7,717 nucleotides of DNA, taken from NCBI GenBank assembly GCA_017410745.1, contig JAFPPJ010000073.1:1-7717 (forward strand), in the 5' to 3' direction. The position numbers and the translations under genes are program-made. Origin of the DNA: Oscillospiraceae bacterium. Lineage in GTDB: Bacteria; Bacillota; Clostridia; Oscillospirales; Ruminococcaceae. This document shows, piece after piece, positions 5,538 to 7,717 of this stretch (positions within the stretch are counted from its first letter, which is position 1; every line of letters starts with the position of its first letter). Under the pieces are notes generated by a model that had not been told where the DNA came from, did not search any database, and worked only from the letters and a program-made list of their open reading frames with translations.

Positions 5538-6389
5538 ATGATAAAGAAAGTAGCGGCGATACATGATCTGTCCGGAGTAGGCAGATGTTCGCTGACTGTT
5601 ATTTTGCCAACATTGTCTGTGATGGGCATAGAGGTATGTCCCGTCCCGACAGCGATACTGTCAACACATACAGGCGGCTTCGGTGAGGTAGAGATGAGAG
5701 ACCTTACCGATTATATCATGCCGGCGCTTGCGCATTACAAAAGGCTCGGCCTGAATTTTGACTGTATATACAGCGGATTTCTCGCTTCGACCGAACAGGT
5801 ATCGCACTGTCTGGACTTCTTCTCGACATATCCCGATGCACTCAAAGTAGTAGACCCTGTTATGGCAGATCACGGCAAGCCGTACAAGACTTGTACGCCG
5901 GAACTGCGCACAAGGATGAAGGAGCTCGCAGCTGCTGCGGATGTGATCACGCCTAATCTCACGGAAGCAGCTATACTTCTCGGTGAAGACCCGTCATATC
6001 TGCCGAGGTCTCATTCCGATGTTAAGAGCATGCTCGCAAGGCTCTCTCATATGGGGCCTGAGACAGTAGTTATCACGAGCGTATACACAGGCGATGAAGC
6101 CTATAACGCGGGCTATGATTCCAAGGCTAACAAATACTGGAAGGTGCCGTTCAAGCCGATAAGTGCAGCTTATCCGGGCACAGGAGACGTATTCGCATCT
6201 GTACTGACAGGCGCACTTCTTTCGGGTGACAGCCTGCCTATCGCAATGAGCAGGGCAGCAGATTTCCTTGAGCTTGCGATCATGACCACATTCAGCTATA
6301 ATACGGATGTGCGTGAGGGCATCATGCTTGAAAGCTGCCTTGGCAGGCTCTCCGAGCACGGCATAATGTCGGGGTATGAACTGCTATGA
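5538..6389 (+). CDS. Pyridoxamine/pyridoxal kinase (PdxY/PdxK type)
   Basis: This 283-residue ribokinase-superfamily enzyme is close in length to E. coli PdxY. It should phosphorylate pyridoxal, pyridoxamine or pyridoxine with ATP to salvage vitamin B6 into pyridoxal 5'-phosphate. Motifs in order are HDLSGVGRCS at 9-18, STHTGGF at 42-48 (substrate side, B6-kinase-like), VVDPVMADHGKPY at 104-116, DVITPNLTEAAIL at 135-147 and the anion hole PGTGDVFAS at 213-221 with catalytic base D217. The DPVMAD-G-Y block and STHTGG favour the PdxK/PdxY family over ThiD (HMP kinase), which remains the main alternative. A strong AAGGTGAGG (5527-5535) precedes ATG 5538. The stop overlaps trmL by four bases (ATGA). 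Its product is the cofactor of the HisC-like enzyme in the same operon. The preferred B6 vitamer is not predictable. Confidence 0.88.
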   Translation: MIKKVAAIHDLSGVGRCSLTVILPTLSVMGIEVCPVPTAILSTHTGGFGEVEMRDLTDYIMPALAHYKRLGLNFDCIYSGFLASTEQVSHCLDFFSTYPDALKVVDPVMADHGKPYKTCTPELRTRMKELAAAADVITPNLTEAAILLGEDPSYLPRSHSDVKSMLARLSHMGPETVVITSVYTGDEAYNAGYDSKANKYWKVPFKPISAAYPGTGDVFASVLTGALLSGDSLPIAMSRAADFLELAIMTTFSYNTDVREGIMLESCLGRLSEHGIMSGYELL

Positions 6390-6877
6390 GACTGAATATC
6401 GCACTTGTTGAGCCCCAGATACCGCAGAACACCGGAAATATCGCCCGAACCTGCGCTGTTACGGGAGCAGCACTGCATCTTGTGAAGCCGCTGGGATTTG
6501 AGATAGATGACAGGAAGCTCAAACGCGCAGGTCTTGATTACTGGGATAAGCTCGACATCACATATTATGACAGTATACAAGAGCTTTTTGCGGCGGGGAT
6601 GCCGATGTATTTCTTCACTACAAAGGCACGCAGAGCACATTCGGATATATCCTATCCCGACAACTGCTGCCTTGTATTCGGGCGCGAGGATGCGGGGCTT
6701 CCCGAAAATATACTGTATGCATCTCCCGATAAATGTGTACGCATCCCTATGAGAGATACTCTCAGAAGTCTCAATCTTTCCAATTCTGCTGCGATCGCCG
6801 CATATGAAGTGCTCAGGCAATGGGGCTATCCCGGACTTTCGCAGGAGGGAGAGCTGACACAATATAAATGGGAATAG
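6386..6877 (+). CDS. trmL: tRNA (cytidine(34)-2'-O)-methyltransferase TrmL
   Basis: A 163-residue minimal SPOUT (SpoU-class) methyltransferase of the usual TrmL length with no extra RNA-binding domain. Motif 1 is PQNTGNIARTCAVTG at 13-27, with the conserved Asn and Arg18-21 region. Motif 2 is LVFGREDAGLP at 96-106. Motif 3, IPMRDTLRSLNLSNSAAIAA at 120-139, forms the trefoil knot that binds SAM. TrmL methylates the 2'-O of the wobble nucleotide (position 34) of tRNA-Leu isoacceptors in the cytoplasm, acting as a homodimer. The start overlaps the preceding stop (ATGA), implying coupled translation. The arrangement LGF-x-DDRKLKRAGLDYW at 36-53 is typical of TrmL rather than TrmH or RlmB, which are longer. 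Confidence 0.92.
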   Translation: MRLNIALVEPQIPQNTGNIARTCAVTGAALHLVKPLGFEIDDRKLKRAGLDYWDKLDITYYDSIQELFAAGMPMYFFTTKARRAHSDISYPDNCCLVFGREDAGLPENILYASPDKCVRIPMRDTLRSLNLSNSAAIAAYEVLRQWGYPGLSQEGELTQYKWE

Positions 6878-6897
6878 AACACGAAAGGACGATAACT

Positions 6898-7717
6898 ATG
6901 TCAAAGGTAAAGATAGTAACTGATTCTGCTTCGGATATAAGCCGTGAGGATGAAGAAAAATACGGGATACACATAATGTGCTTTCCTATCACGGTAGGCG
7001 ACAGGAGCTTTAAGGACAGAGACGTATCATACGACGAGTACTATGAGATACTTGAGAACAGCGAGACTCTGCCTGTACATTCACAGATCACTATATTTGA
7101 ATTTGAGGAAGTCTACCGCAGATATGCCGAAGAAGGATATACCGACCTTATCTTTGTTTCGATAAATTCCTTTGGTTCTTCTACTTACAGCAATTCTCTC
7201 AGAGCCAAGGAGATGTTCGCATCGGAATATCCCGACCTTGCCACGAGGATAAATATCAGATGCGTAGACTCACTTTCATATTCGGGTACATACGGCTTCC
7301 CTGTGATAGAAGCTGCAAAGGCTGCACTTGACGGTGCTTCTGCAGATGATATAGAGGCAAAGCTCATATCACGGTTTGATTGCGCACAGGTCTTTCTTGC
7401 ATGCTATAATCTGAGATTTGCCAAGAAATCCGGAAGGATAAGTGCAATGACCGCATTTGCAGGAGAATTGCTCGGCTTCCGTCCTGTGATACTTCTCAGC
7501 GGCAAGGGCACCAAAACCGTCAAGAAGGTCAGGGGAGACCAGAATATCATCCCCGCTCTTGTAGAAGTGGCGGCCGACCGTATCAGGAACGGCAGAGATT
7601 ATCTTGTGATAGGCGGCAAGGATCTATCCAAGAGAGAGGAGCTCGCTCAGGCACTTACCAAAAAACTCGGCTATCCTCCCGTACCCTATGATTTCAGGGT
7701 AGGAGGCGCTATAGCAG
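6898..7717 (+). CDS. DegV family fatty-acid-binding protein (3' end cut by window)
   Basis: Some 273 residues are visible before the window ends, and a typical DegV protein is about 280-290, so only a short C-terminus is missing. Family landmarks are IVTDSASDIS at 6-15, the HSQIT segment near 61-65 (equivalent of the TSQPS ligand loop), the SINSFGSSTYSNSLRA segment, CVDSLSYSGTYGFPV, and KKSGRIS followed by a GELLGFRPVILL segment. DegV/FakB proteins bind a fatty acid, and FakB presents it to the kinase FakA for phosphorylation and entry into phospholipid synthesis. No fakA is visible. AAAGGA (6884-6889) lies eight bases before ATG 6898. It follows trmL after 20 bases and is probably the last visible operon gene. 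Ligand and FakA partnership are inference. Confidence 0.9.
   Translation, partial: MSKVKIVTDSASDISREDEEKYGIHIMCFPITVGDRSFKDRDVSYDEYYEILENSETLPVHSQITIFEFEEVYRRYAEEGYTDLIFVSINSFGSSTYSNSLRAKEMFASEYPDLATRINIRCVDSLSYSGTYGFPVIEAAKAALDGASADDIEAKLISRFDCAQVFLACYNLRFAKKSGRISAMTAFAGELLGFRPVILLSGKGTKTVKKVRGDQNIIPALVEVAADRIRNGRDYLVIGGKDLSKREELAQALTKKLGYPPVPYDFRVGGAIA

Noticed and set aside
5228..5629. 133-residue minus-strand open frame across the ComF/kinase boundary
   Set aside because: It is antisense to the PRPP motif and the kinase N-terminus, both well supported; Ser/Ala-rich shadow translation.
6296..6862. 188-residue minus-strand open frame
   Set aside because: It lies almost wholly opposite trmL, whose SPOUT motifs are unmistakable. 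Its translation is rich in Cys, His and Arg with no recognisable domain, and it lacks a convincing ribosome binding site.

Overview
The window looks like chromosomal DNA of a gut or rumen Clostridia species, most likely a Ruminococcus-like member of the Oscillospiraceae. This rests on moderate GC, heavy use of ATA for isoleucine, short-spaced plus-strand operons, a Gram-positive style lipoprotein and Firmicutes-type housekeeping families. The taxonomic call is inference. All convincing genes are on the plus strand, and no RNA gene, CRISPR array, insertion sequence or origin was seen.

Region 1 (1-158) is the 3' end of a regulator with a periplasmic-binding-protein-like sensor domain. It resembles the XylR/LacI type, is about 61% GC, and stops earlier than the family should. 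It differs in composition from what follows and may be a transferred remnant or a contig join.

Region 2 (about 185-1724) is the most interesting part. It is a tightly coupled two-gene cassette holding a small lipoprotein with three 16-residue repeats (FDPxxNxxxxxYGxPx) and a radical SAM/SPASM enzyme that overlaps it by four bases. A hairpin closes the cassette. The arrangement recalls the poorly characterised 'rSAM/lipoprotein' pairs described mostly in Bacteroidetes and suggests that the lipoprotein repeats are peptide-modification sites. The lipoprotein has no cysteine except the lipid-anchor one, so a thioether product is unlikely.

Region 3 (1725-1877) is an AT-rich intergenic stretch with a small perfect inverted repeat and a strong extended -10 promoter. 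Region 4 (1878-7717) reads as one seven-gene operon behind that promoter: a YrbG-type Na+/Ca2+ exchanger, a membrane-bound GT2 polyprenyl-phosphate glycosyltransferase, a HisC-like aminotransferase, a ComF-type phosphoribosyltransferase, a pyridoxamine/pyridoxal kinase, the tRNA methyltransferase TrmL and a DegV fatty-acid-binding protein cut by the window edge. Spacing runs from an 8-base overlap to 32 bases, which implies coupled translation. The kinase supplies pyridoxal phosphate, the cofactor of the aminotransferase two genes upstream; the other genes look like ordinary housekeeping neighbours with no obvious shared pathway.
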